This document shows positions 1-8,200 of a DNA stretch of 24,156 bases, one piece after another. Position 1 is the stretch's first letter; every line of letters starts with the position of its first letter. This DNA is from a virus. The notes under the pieces were generated by a model, which worked only from the letters and a program-made list of their open reading frames with translations, did not search any database and was not told the DNA's origin. A program made the position numbers and the translations under genes. The DNA lies in the IMG/VR virus record IMGVR_UViG_3300031773_000040, positions 1-24,156 of that record. The stretch is one strand, 5' to 3'.

Positions 1-858
1 TCTGTTAATCTTACCTTCAGACTCAAGTTTATTCTCAACAATTTGACTATTGTATTTTGGAAGTTCATCATCAATAAGTTTGTTAAGATGATCAACCTTT
101 TCATTAATTTGATCTTCAAAAGATTCAATCTTATTTTTAAATTCCTCATTAAAAAAAGATATAGATTCTTCTGTCTTTAATTCAGTTTCTGCAAAAAAAG
201 TCTTATACTGTGGAATTTCCTTATTAATTACTCTATCAACATCTTCAGATATAGAAGAAATTTTCTCTCTTATTGAACTTAGTGATTTAAGATTAATTCC
301 TTCAACTTTCTCTTTGATAGAATCTATCTTCTCATCAACCTTTTCATTTTCAGTAACTAGGTAATCCTTTATCTTACTAACTTGTATATCAACTCTGTTC
401 TCACTTCTTAAAAGATCTTTCTTATATTGAAGTGCATCAACATTAATAAAAGAATCTACTTTCTCTGCTAATGAGGAAAAGTCATTCTTAATCTTATAAA
501 TGGACTTTGTATTTAAAGTGTCAATGCCTTCTTCTACTTTAGCAATACTCTCCTTAACATACATTAGATGTGCCATCATAGCATCATCTAAATCTTCTTT
601 TTTTACAAGAGTATTAATATCTTTCTTAAGTCCTTCAAATTCTTCTGATATATCTTGTATTCTTTCTACATTTTCACTAAATGTTCCAAAAGTCTTTGTA
701 AAATCATTTAAAGACTGAATATGATTTACATTTACCTGAAATGATTGAAGAGCTTCATCTATTGTGGTAATATCCTTCCCACTATATTCCTCTCGCACTT
801 CCTGGAAAGGAGTGGATTCCTTTTTATTGAAAAGTTCTGAAGGTTTCTTTAATACCAC
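1..858 (-). CDS. Long coiled-coil protein, probably virion-associated (3' end outside window)
   Basis: An open frame of 286 codons starts at GTG (856-858) and runs without a stop to the left window edge, so the C-terminus is missing. GTG was chosen because a perfect GGAGG lies 7 bases upstream, directly after the stop of the preceding gene. Residues 1-25 are a short non-helical leader (VLKKPSELF...). From about residue 30 the protein is rich in Glu, Lys, Ile, Leu and Ser with heptad-like spacing, as expected of a long coiled coil. Two related segments near residues 211-229 (NKEIPQYK) and 262-280 (DDELPKYN) are 51 residues apart, with a weaker relative at 139-156 (VDALQYKK). There is no signal peptide or membrane segment. 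In T4, gene 17 (large terminase) follows gene 16; here this gene and the 120-residue gene come in between. I recall similar coiled-coil proteins beside neck genes in marine T4-like phages, but their role is not known to me. A fiber, whisker or internal virion rod is possible (inference). Confidence 0.8.
   Translation of the reverse strand, partial: MVLKKPSELFNKKESTPFQEVREEYSGKDITTIDEALQSFQVNVNHIQSLNDFTKTFGTFSENVERIQDISEEFEGLKKDINTLVKKEDLDDAMMAHLMYVKESIAKVEEGIDTLNTKSIYKIKNDFSSLAEKVDSFINVDALQYKKDLLRSENRVDIQVSKIKDYLVTENEKVDEKIDSIKEKVEGINLKSLSSIREKISSISEDVDRVINKEIPQYKTFFAETELKTEESISFFNEEFKNKIESFEDQINEKVDHLNKLIDDELPKYNSQIVENKLESEGKINR
10..228 (-). repeat. 51-residue coiled-coil repeat with [IL]P[QK]Y breaks
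   Basis: Within the coiled-coil protein, residues 211-229 and 262-280 align: both have an acidic-[IL]-P-[QK]-Y start followed by a helical stretch containing E-x-[EK]-L-[KE]-[ST]-E. The distance between the two prolines is 51 residues (153 bases). The array may continue past the left window edge. Confidence 0.55.
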
Positions 859-865
859 TTATATT

Positions 866-870
866 CCTCC
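866..870 (-). promoter_or_regulatory. Strong Shine-Dalgarno deciding the GTG start
   Basis: On the minus strand GGAGG lies directly after the TAA stop of the 120-residue gene (871-873) and 7 bases before GTG (856-858). It is the strongest ribosome-binding site I see in the window and supports coupled translation of the two genes. Confidence 0.8.
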
Positions 871-1233
871 TTAAGCTATGCCAGCAGTAACAAGAGCCAT
901 TCCTTCTACTAATCTTACTTCAGTAAGACCATCGGCAGTTGTTAATCGTACATCATAATCATATCGACCTTCAGTGATAATACCAGTAACAGCAGCACTC
1001 ATTGAAACCTTAACTTGACCGGCAGCAGAAGAAGCAATTCCAACATAACTGAAACCTGTTGATGCAGCAGCACCAACCCATTTTCTTAATGCAGCAGTTA
1101 CACCATAACCAGTAAGATCATATGCTGCACCAGAATCATCGGTATATGTAAAAATTTCCTCAAAAGTAGCATTTTGAGGTATAGTTAGATTTATTACTGA
1201 GACCGAAGTCTTAATACCAGCTTTTACTGCCAT
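871..1233 (-). CDS. Small Ig-like phage structural protein (120 aa)
   Basis: A complete 120-residue protein with no signal peptide. Its pattern is that of a small beta-sandwich seen in many tailed phages: an N-terminal strand, then YDLTGYGVTAALRK near residues 38-51, a VKVSMSAAVTG segment near 74-84, and a YDYDVRLTTADG segment near 91-102 followed by a RLVEG strand. From memory this resembles the DLTGY...LSAA.T..I..G.Y.YD family of BppU-N-terminal-like Ig-fold proteins, usually near tail or head-completion genes. It lies 12 bases after gp16, behind an ACTAAATA late-promoter-like motif that overlaps the gp16 stop, and its stop touches the ribosome-binding site of the next gene. It is probably a minor virion protein; the exact site is unknown. 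Confidence 0.75.
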   Translation of the reverse strand: MAVKAGIKTSVSVINLTIPQNATFEEIFTYTDDSGAAYDLTGYGVTAALRKWVGAAASTGFSYVGIASSAAGQVKVSMSAAVTGIITEGRYDYDVRLTTADGLTEVRLVEGMALVTAGIA

Positions 1234-1245
1234 TGTCTTTTCTAA

Positions 1246-1695
1246 TTATTTAGTTTGTTCCTGCTCTGCTTTATTTGCTTTCAGTAGTTTTGATAACTCT
1301 GATGTTGATCCAACAAATAATGCATTATTAACAGTTGTAGGTCCTTTAGATTCTTTTTCTTCTTCCACCTCTTTTAATTTCTTCTGAAGATCCATTAATT
1401 TATCAGTTGCATCAGAAACACTCTTAATCAACTGACCAGCAACCTCATATGCTCTAGGCATTTCACTTTCCTGAGCAAGTTCAAGAATGCCATTAATTGC
1501 TTCTTGTCCTTTCTCTATTATACTATAAAGATTACCTCTTGTATACTCATAGTCCTTTGTAATGTCATCTTGTGTTAATCTAGAAGGTTTCTCTCTTTCA
1601 ATAGTGGTAGGTACTGTTTCAGTCGCAACAATTTCAGGTTCTACTTCTACATTAAAAGTCTTGTTTAATTTATTAAATTGTTTTGTCATTTTCAT
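1246..1695 (-). CDS. gp16: Terminase small subunit, gp16-like
   Basis: A 149-residue protein matching T4 gp16 (164 aa), the small terminase subunit that recognises concatemeric DNA and regulates the gp17 packaging motor. Visible matches to the family are a disordered acidic N-terminus, a DYEYTRGNLYSIIEKGQEAI helix (residues about 48-67; T4 has DDYGVVRRNMH), an MPRAYEV stretch near 79-85 (T4 SPRHMEV), a central coiled coil at about 92-115, and a C-terminal ALFVGSTSELSKLL segment at 125-138 (T4 has ATVFMGSPTELMDEI). The C-terminus is charged. The start could be the first or third codon (MKM); neither has a clear Shine-Dalgarno. It follows gp15 by 8 bases as in T4 order. Large terminase gp17 is not within the window. 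Confidence 0.9.
   Translation of the reverse strand: MKMTKQFNKLNKTFNVEVEPEIVATETVPTTIEREKPSRLTQDDITKDYEYTRGNLYSIIEKGQEAINGILELAQESEMPRAYEVAGQLIKSVSDATDKLMDLQKKLKEVEEEKESKGPTTVNNALFVGSTSELSKLLKANKAEQEQTK
1247..1254 (-). promoter_or_regulatory. Late-promoter-like ACTAAATA
   Basis: Six of eight positions match the T4 late consensus TATAAATA. It overlaps the gp16 stop codon and ends 13 bases before the ATG of the 120-residue gene. It is the weakest of the series. Confidence 0.4.
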
Positions 1696-1703
1696 GTTTC
1701 ATA

Positions 1704-2717
1704 CTAAGTGTAAGTACCACTGAATCCAAAGTCATCTCCATCTGGAATAAGAGGAACATCTGCAGTTGTAATAGATTTGATAGAAGATCCTCGAAGATGT
1801 GAAGTCTTGGTAGTACCATCTTGACCTCTTTCTACAACAATACTGTCAGTACCAACAGATTTAACCCATACTTCCTCACCATCCAAATCTACATACAACT
1901 TACCTTGATCTGGTATTGTAAATCCTGCAATACTATCAACCTTAATTGAAATCTCAGTTGCATCAATATCATCAGTTAAAGTAGTAATTACTGTACCATC
2001 ATAATTCTGAAGTGCTCTCCTAGTTGCACTGTATGTAACATCTCTATCAGGAATTCCAGTTGCATTACCAGCAACATATCCAATACTAGTTTTAGTAATG
2101 ATATCGGAAGAAGCCGTGCTGACAGGTCCGAATAGATATGTCTTTACACTAAATCTCATAGTATAAATCAATGCTCTACGTGTAGCAAAATCTCCTTCAT
2201 AATCATCATTTGTAGTAATGCTTTCAAGAACAACAGGTATATCTCTCTTTTCACCAATTGTTTCTACCAAATTAACTGTCAAATTAAAAGATGGTTGAAA
2301 ATAAGGAAGAATCTGTTCAACAATTTGAAGCATATCATCATTCAATTTTGTCATAATTGCCAATTCAAAATTCATATTATAAGGTACTGGCATATATGCT
2401 TTTGAAGTGGATTTTTTATCCGTTGATAATCCCTTTGTAAATTGCTGTGTTTGAGTTACTTTCCTTGAAGGATCATATTGCAATCCAGTAAATTCAAATG
2501 ACATCCTTGGTAATGTCATTTGAATAGACCTATTAAGATCTGGTGATTGCTGAAGACGTGCTAAAAACTTTTGAGTAGGACCATAAGCTAAAGGAACTCT
2601 CAATTGACCTACTGTTGTATCATCAGCATTTTCTTGCTTTATAACAATCTGATTAAATAAAGAACCGAAAGAAATGATGGTCCTTCTAAAAATTTCGTGA
2701 TAAAAATGTTCAAACAT
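1704..2717 (-). CDS. gp15: Tail terminator / proximal sheath stabiliser, gp15-like, with extra C-terminal domain
   Basis: A 337-residue homolog of T4 gp15 (272 aa), the hexameric protein that caps the contractile tail and docks it to the neck. Matches are the N-terminus MFEHFYHEIFRRTIISFGSLF (T4 MFGYFYNSSFRRYATLMGDLF), TLPRMSFEF at 68-76, and an almost identical block QIVEQILPYFQPSFN at 131-145. The RRALIYTMRFSVKTYLFGP segment near 180-198 matches the last conserved T4 block. Residues about 240-318 are additional: a beta-rich module with LYVDLDGEEVWVKSVGTDS and VVERGQDGT that has relatives in the two giant proteins of this window. The gene starts 33 bases after the gp14 stop behind a CATAAATA motif, and ends 8 bases before gp16. 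Confidence 0.95.
   Translation of the reverse strand: MFEHFYHEIFRRTIISFGSLFNQIVIKQENADDTTVGQLRVPLAYGPTQKFLARLQQSPDLNRSIQMTLPRMSFEFTGLQYDPSRKVTQTQQFTKGLSTDKKSTSKAYMPVPYNMNFELAIMTKLNDDMLQIVEQILPYFQPSFNLTVNLVETIGEKRDIPVVLESITTNDDYEGDFATRRALIYTMRFSVKTYLFGPVSTASSDIITKTSIGYVAGNATGIPDRDVTYSATRRALQNYDGTVITTLTDDIDATEISIKVDSIAGFTIPDQGKLYVDLDGEEVWVKSVGTDSIVVERGQDGTTKTSHLRGSSIKSITTADVPLIPDGDDFGFSGTYT
1764..2000 (-). other. Accessory beta module at the C-terminus of gp15
   Basis: Residues about 240-318 of gp15 lie beyond the region shared with T4 gp15. The pattern is I..T..IDATEI.IKV..I.GF...G.L.VD.E.V.V..VGT..I.VERG.DGT...H..G..I. The same pattern appears near 19800-20035 (LVKIGDEVMKVQAVGVGT ... VQRPWMGT ... 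H.TGA) and, more weakly, near 6250-6510 (GYLKIGNTIVGYTTASGTTI). Confidence 0.6.
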
Positions 2718-2741
2718 CTTTCGATTCTTTAGATTAACTAC

Positions 2742-2749
2742 TATTTATG
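2742..2749 (-). promoter_or_regulatory. Late-promoter-like CATAAATA
   Basis: Seven of eight positions match TATAAATA. It lies just after the TAA stop of gp14 and ends 24 bases before the gp15 ATG. Confidence 0.55.
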
Positions 2750-2750
2750 T

Positions 2751-4172
2751 TTAAGGCGTACCAAAAGGATTTCCTTCACTAAAATCCATTATAGCATCTG
2801 CTGCTATTTCTATTTCTTCATTAGCAGTAAATCCAGATTCATCTTGTGTAAATGAAGATAGTTTATAACTTGCACCAGATTCTAAACCAAGAATTGATTC
2901 TCCAGTATCAAAATTGCCAGTTAGATTTCCAATCTTCAATGTTCTATTGGTGGATGTCCAACTTACAACTCTTCCAGTAACACCAGAAGTCTGACCTGTT
3001 ACTACTTCATTAAACAGATATGTTCCAGATCCAGTTACACCAGGATTAGCCAATGCAATAGTTGGAGCTGCTGTATATCCAATTCCACCATTTGTAATGC
3101 GAATCTGACTAATTGTTCCAGCAGAACTAACAACAACAGTTGCAGCAGCAGATACTGTTGAAGAACCAGTAAAGGTCACTAGAGGTGCTGTCATAGTGGT
3201 ATATCCACTACCACCATTAGTTATAGTAACAATACCAATTACGCCATCACTAAGTCTTGCTGTAGCAGCAGCACCTGTACCACCAGTAGGAGGTGCAATG
3301 AATCTAACTTTAGGAGTCTCTGTATATCCTGCACCTGCATTTATTAATTCAACACTTTGTACAGATTTGTTGATAGGATCAACATTCTTTTCACATGCAA
3401 CAATTCCACCAATCATAGTTGCTGTAGCAATTCCTGTAATTCCTGACGATGGAGCAGAAGATATAGCAACTCTTGGAATAAGTGCATATCCACCACCACG
3501 ATTTGTTATAATAATTTCCGAAATTGCACCGTCAGAAACATATCCTACTGTTGCAGCAGCACCAGTACCAACACCAGCCATAGTTAATGTTTGAGTAATT
3601 CCTACTGTTGTTGCAATATCACCACTAGAATCACCAGTTAGAATATCATCAATTTCTGCGACATCGGTATCAATAACTTCGTTCTCATACCTAAAGAGTT
3701 CACACTTTAATGTATAAACATAAGTCTTTCTTAATTGATAGAATGGTTGTTCATGCTCAACAAATTTAATTTCAAATAACCTATCACCAAAAGGAAAATA
3801 AATTAGATCACCTTCTTTAGGTCTAGTTGCCAACTTAATATCTGATTGACCATCTAAAAGTGGTGTAATATAAGATTCATACCTTTCTTTTGAAATAGTT
3901 AGTGTTATCTCATTAAGTGCTTGAATTCCAAATTTTGATAGTATTGTAGTCTGATCTCCATATCCATCATAATTTTCCAAGTAAGCTTCTATTGGATATG
4001 CATCATCAAATGTAGATTGAATTACTTCTCTTATTACTGTTTTTTCTGTAATATATTTTCTTGGAAGATAGTGTACTTCAACACCATACATCCTCAACTG
4101 TTCGTTGATAAGATCCTGAACTAAATTTTGTTCTCCTTGTGACCCTTGCAGGAAAAATGAATTTAATGCCAT
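2751..4172 (-). CDS. gp14: Neck protein gp14-like with large repeat insert
   Basis: A 473-residue homolog of T4 gp14 (256 aa), the neck protein that with gp13 closes the DNA-filled head and provides the tail attachment site. The gp14 core is residues 1 to about 175: GVEVHYLPRKY at 30-40 (T4 GVECYYLPREY), ENYDGYGDQ at 66-74, SKFGIQALNEITLTI at 79-93 (T4 SKFGMQVQDEVTLSI) and EGDLIYFPFGDRLFEIKFVEHEQPFYQ near 120-146. Residues about 195-380 carry four repeats of a GAAAT...ITNGGxGYTxxP type, followed by a TGQTSG module at about 385-440 and a short acidic tail. This nearly doubles the protein relative to T4. The start is 4 bases after the gp13 stop and there is no separate promoter, so the two neck genes are probably co-transcribed and translationally coupled. 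Confidence 0.94.
   Translation of the reverse strand: MALNSFFLQGSQGEQNLVQDLINEQLRMYGVEVHYLPRKYITEKTVIREVIQSTFDDAYPIEAYLENYDGYGDQTTILSKFGIQALNEITLTISKERYESYITPLLDGQSDIKLATRPKEGDLIYFPFGDRLFEIKFVEHEQPFYQLRKTYVYTLKCELFRYENEVIDTDVAEIDDILTGDSSGDIATTVGITQTLTMAGVGTGAAATVGYVSDGAISEIIITNRGGGYALIPRVAISSAPSSGITGIATATMIGGIVACEKNVDPINKSVQSVELINAGAGYTETPKVRFIAPPTGGTGAAATARLSDGVIGIVTITNGGSGYTTMTAPLVTFTGSSTVSAAATVVVSSAGTISQIRITNGGIGYTAAPTIALANPGVTGSGTYLFNEVVTGQTSGVTGRVVSWTSTNRTLKIGNLTGNFDTGESILGLESGASYKLSSFTQDESGFTANEEIEIAADAIMDFSEGNPFGTP
3033..3590 (-). repeat. Four GGxGYT repeats inside gp14
   Basis: Repeat units begin near residues 204 (GAAATV), 247 (GIATAT), 300 (GAAATA) and 341 (AAATV). The signature ends are ITNRGGGYALIP, LINAGAGYTETP, ITNGGSGYTTMTAP and ITNGGIGYTAAP. 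The period varies from about 41 to 53 residues. The consensus is G-A-A-A-T-x(8-9)-G-x-I-x-x-I-x-I-T-N-G-G-x-G-Y-T-x-x-P. Confidence 0.85.
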
Positions 4173-4176
4173 TATC

Positions 4177-5025
4177 CTAACCTATCATATCAAGAGGAGG
4201 CAATTCCCAAGTACTGGACATTCTTTCTCTTATCACATCTAAATCTCTTTGTGCATCATCATACATTTGCCTTCCATTCAACTCTATACCACCAGGAAGT
4301 TTTACTCCTTGGAATTTCATCATATTTTGTCCCCATTGTTTTTTAATTAATGCAGTCAAATATGGTTTAATGAAAGAATCATTCCATACTCGTGCATAAT
4401 CATTGGGATCTAATGTAGAGAAACAATCAACAATTAACCAATCACCAACTGTCACATTATCCCAATCAATATCCAAGTAAAGTCTATCTTGACGTTTATT
4501 AAATCTGATTTGCTTTTCAGTATTTAATAAGAAATTCAAATCTTCAAGATATGTCTTAACCATTGCATATGATAAAAGTTCAGTGGATCCCCAATAGTAA
4601 ATATCATTCAAGAATAATTGATACTTCACACTAAACATATTATTCGTCATGCTAGCAGAGCCATCAAAACGGAATATTTTTGTTACACCAATAACATTAG
4701 GAGGAACTTGTAAATAATTGCTATTCTCTTCAAAAGCAAATGATGTATTACCAATACCAGGAATAGAGGTAGTTGCTGTTGTTGTTGCTATTCCTACTGC
4801 TGGTGCCTTTCCTTTTCCTCTTCCTCTATCAACATCATTTTGTGTTATCTGATATTTGTAATATGCTTGATAAACACCATCGAAATGCCTTTCCTGGAAA
4901 AATTGAATAGCATCATCCGTCAGATCATCAAGTTGCTCATCTGCAACATTAATTTCTAAAACAGGAGCACCTAATTGCCTCTTGCAATAATCAATTAATT
5001 CTGTTCTTGTAGATGGTTGTGCCAT
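4177..5025 (-). CDS. gp13: Neck protein gp13-like
   Basis: A 282-residue homolog of T4 gp13 (309 aa), the neck/head-completion protein that binds the portal side of the packaged head and pairs with gp14. Diagnostic matches are near the N-terminus ELIDYCKRQLGAPVLEINV at 9-27 (T4 ELKDVILRRLGAPIINVEL), followed by DDAIQFFQERHFDGVYQAY at 36-54 (T4 QRALELYGEYHFDGLNKGF). VIGVTKIFRF is near 111-120. The C-terminal block includes FQGVKLPGGIELNGRQMYDDA near 243-263 (T4 [21 protein letters not shown]), and the ending LPPLDMIG parallels T4 DPPFGILVG. A TCTAAATA motif precedes the gene, and an AAAGGA Shine-Dalgarno-like stretch lies between the motif and the ATG. Confidence 0.95.
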   Translation of the reverse strand: MAQPSTRTELIDYCKRQLGAPVLEINVADEQLDDLTDDAIQFFQERHFDGVYQAYYKYQITQNDVDRGRGKGKAPAVGIATTTATTSIPGIGNTSFAFEENSNYLQVPPNVIGVTKIFRFDGSASMTNNMFSVKYQLFLNDIYYWGSTELLSYAMVKTYLEDLNFLLNTEKQIRFNKRQDRLYLDIDWDNVTVGDWLIVDCFSTLDPNDYARVWNDSFIKPYLTALIKKQWGQNMMKFQGVKLPGGIELNGRQMYDDAQRDLDVIRERMSSTWELPPLDMIG

Positions 5026-5039
5026 TTACACAATTTCCT

Positions 5040-5270
5040 TTATTGATATTTAGACTGGACAAGTTGGCGCAATAAATCTTTGATCTCATTAATCTCACCT
5101 TTTAAATTGGCAAGATCTTCTTCCATGTTTTGTGCCTTATTCACTTCTTCATTTTTAGCATTACGTCTGGTTACATATTGATTATATGCAGACTTATTGG
5201 TGTTTATAATACCATTTGATTCAGGATCTCTCACCAAATTTGAGTGATCCTTTACTTTTAAATATTCCAT
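5040..5270 (-). CDS. Small coiled-coil protein upstream of gp13 (76 aa)
   Basis: A complete 76-residue protein without signal or membrane segment. The N-terminus is polar with a KVKDHSNLVRDPESNGIIN pattern (residues 5-23). Residues about 38-72 have leucine/isoleucine spacing typical of a short coiled coil (EEDLANLKGEINEIKDLLRQL). I recall small proteins with a DH..LVRD...G.I.N start followed by a coiled coil in marine T4-like phages, usually next to gp13 and without a known role. It begins 4 bases after the DUF4815 gene and ends 14 bases before gp13. A late-promoter-like motif for gp13 lies inside its last codons. A small virion linker or assembly chaperone is possible (inference). Confidence 0.75.
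   Translation of the reverse strand: MEYLKVKDHSNLVRDPESNGIINTNKSAYNQYVTRRNAKNEEVNKAQNMEEDLANLKGEINEIKDLLRQLVQSKYQ
5047..5054 (-). promoter_or_regulatory. Late-promoter-like TCTAAATA
   Basis: Seven of eight positions match TATAAATA. It sits inside the last codons of the 76-residue gene and ends 21 bases before the gp13 ATG. Confidence 0.5.
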
Positions 5271-5274
5271 AATA

Positions 5275-8200
5275 TTAAGCGAGAGCTATAACTCTCAATT
5301 CTTTAACCGAAGGTGTATATACTTGACTGGTTGAAGTCAATAAGAACTTAATTCTATATGATTTGAATGTTGGTAATTCACTCGAACTAAATGTATACTC
5401 TGACCACATACTTTCCTCAGAAGATGTTACTGTCTGAATAGGAACATAAGTATCTGGCAGACCATCACTATCCTGCAATTTAATCATTTCTCCTCTCTCA
5501 TTAATGTTATTATATCCAGGGAATGGTGTAAAAACAGGATCAAAATTCTGATCTTCACTTATTGCATAAAAAGCACGAATATCAGTATGAGGATTCATAG
5601 AGACATTCATCATAACTCTCAATGATGTTGCTGAATTTTCAAGAGTAATTTCCTTAGAGATATATTGGAATGCAGTAGGATCATCAGTCATTGAACATGC
5701 TCTCTTATCCAGTGCATAATCTTCAATTATATTATTAACTCTACTAGAAGTTAGAACATTATAAACTCTTTGAGTATCAATAGTAGGAGATACCATTGTA
5801 TTATTTGAGGCCAACTGAACACTTAACTGGAATGACTTCTTACCAGGAAGTGTGGCCAACTTATTATTCTGATTAACTTCAGAACAAATAACACGCGGAC
5901 TATCCATATAATTTTGCTTATTCAATGCAATAGTTTCCCATCCTTTATCAATAAATGGAATTTCATTACCACTAATACTCTTTCCACTTACTGTTTTAAT
6001 CATTCCAGTCAAAGTTGTACCTGGAACAGTAGTATTAGCAACCATTGGCGTAATAATTTCATAAGGCATATTTTGTGTTGCCTTAATATTACCTCCACCA
6101 GCAGACTTTGTATCTCTTGTATAAAGTTTTGGCCATCCAGCAGCAGCAGTTCTATCTACACCATTAGTAGACATTCCAACCTTAATATTATAAGAATCAA
6201 ATGTAATTGGATTTGCGATTGTTGCATCACTCAAATTATGTGTTACATCATTAATCCTTCTAAGAGAAATTCCATTTACTTCATACTTAGAAACTGGTGT
6301 TCCAGTAAGATAAGTTGTCTCATCACCACTGATTACTGTTACTCCATTAATAGTAGTTCCAGATGCTGTTGTATATCCAACAATAGTATTACCAATCTTC
6401 AAATAACCACTATTGGTTGTACCAACTCCAACACTTTCAAAGGATTGGAAATTATCTGTAGATTCAACAGACAATCCTCCACCTGAAATTGTATCCCATG
6501 ATGCACTTAATCTTGTTGGTAAAACATCTGATTGAACATCATACAAGATAACTTGGTTAGTATCAGAATACATTCCATGGTTTTTATGATTTACCTTAAT
6601 ATGTAATCCATCACTTACTATAACTGATTCATTAATTTGAACTCCACCAACATCAGACATATCAGACATAGTAGAACCACTGCTTACCCAATTCAAGCAA
6701 GTTGTTATACCTGATGGACTGGTAAATTGAAGTGTAGAAGCGGTTCCAACAGTAACAAAGTTTCCTTGAACATTTTCAAGAACCAATGAACTTGTGCTTC
6801 CAATTGATGATACAGACAATCTTAATGCAGTACCAAGATTATTAGTTCCAATTGTGGTTACACCAAGAGTATCACCAACTTCATATCCAGTTCCACCAGT
6901 TACAATAGTTGCAAAACCTACTGTTCCATCAATAGCAACTTGAATATCAGCAGTTGCATTTCTACCAGATCCTGTGACAGTTGTTACAGCAACTCCAGTA
7001 TATGTAAATGGACCAGTATATCCAATACCAGAATTAATAACATTTAATGCTCCTGTTACACTTCCAGCAACTCCAACAAAAGTACCAGTTGCATTATTTC
7101 CCATTTGATTGAGAATAACACCTGATTTTAAATCAGGATCATTAATTGTTGTAGAAAGTCCAACTCTAACTGTTCTAGAAGTCATCTCTAGAGAATTGGG
7201 CATCAATCGAGGAATTTGTTTGTTTCCTTGACTTAATGCAGGATTATAGAATTCTATCTGCCCTTGCTCAACAAAATCTGCTCTGTAAAGAACAAACTTC
7301 AAATCTTCCCACTGACTGGGTTCCCAAGTAGAAGCATTTTGTGATTTAAAGAGTGAACCAAGATATGGTTGGTTTGAAATAAATGCATCAGTCAATATAT
7401 CATTTTCACCAATCCTAGAAATATAAACACTATATTTCGTAGAATTTGATGCTACACAAATTGCATACTCATTATTTCCTTCCAAATAAACCGGAGCTTT
7501 AAAATTAACTGGTGTTGCAACCGATCCATCTCCAGAAACATTAATTTCATCTGGATTCATAATAATTTCAGAGAATGGCAGAATCTTTTGTGTTGGGAAT
7601 CCACCCTTCATTGTTCTCAATTGAATTGTTACTGGAATGTCAGCATCATCTTTAGATCTAAAGAATAAATCGCATCTTGTAACAAAAATACCATCTGTTT
7701 CATCAACCAAGAATGATTGAGCCAATGGATCATAATACATGGTAACAGTTATATTTCTTTTCGTTTCAGATATAACTCTAGTGGAAATTACTTGCATTCC
7801 GGTTGTTCTATTAACCGCATGCTCCTCAAATTCTATCTTATTCTGAATTCGGGCATTCCTTACAGAAATAATATTTTCTTGAACAGTTTCAAGAGTTCCT
7901 GATGCTGTAAATCCTTCTTCAGAAATTGTTGTTGCAATGTCTTGATTATTCTGTGGATCATTAACGAAAGTTAGTACTTTAGTTCCAGCCTCAAATTTTG
8001 GATTTGATTGAACGTTTGGATCAGGAATAAAGAAACTACCACTCAAATTAGCAGATATATCTGAAACTAATTTAACATCAGTAATTTTTGCACGTGCTTT
8101 ACTACTTTTACCATATAAATCCATTCCTGCTTCAACCCAACCAAAATACTGACCTTTTGCTTGCTCTTGTAATGAGAAAGTATCAACATTCAAGATATTT

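Noticed and set aside
500-718. 72-codon plus-strand frame in the left 860 bases
   Set aside because: The region is fully explained by the minus-strand coiled-coil gene that runs off the window; this frame is its shadow.
3033-3590. Possible CRISPR-like or satellite DNA array
   Set aside because: The repeats are protein-level, with variable period and in-frame divergence. No identical direct repeats with unique spacers are seen.
3196-3594. 132-codon plus-strand open frame opposite the gp14 repeats
   Set aside because: It is the antisense shadow of the Gly/Ala/Thr-rich gp14 repeats (hence its Pro/Val/Ala richness), with no Shine-Dalgarno, and it lies wholly inside a well-identified gene.
5914-6486. 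190-codon plus-strand frame rich in Ser, Asn, Cys and Ile
   Set aside because: Composition is atypical of proteins and it lies fully antisense to the DUF4815 giant, so it is a chance open frame in A+T-rich DNA.
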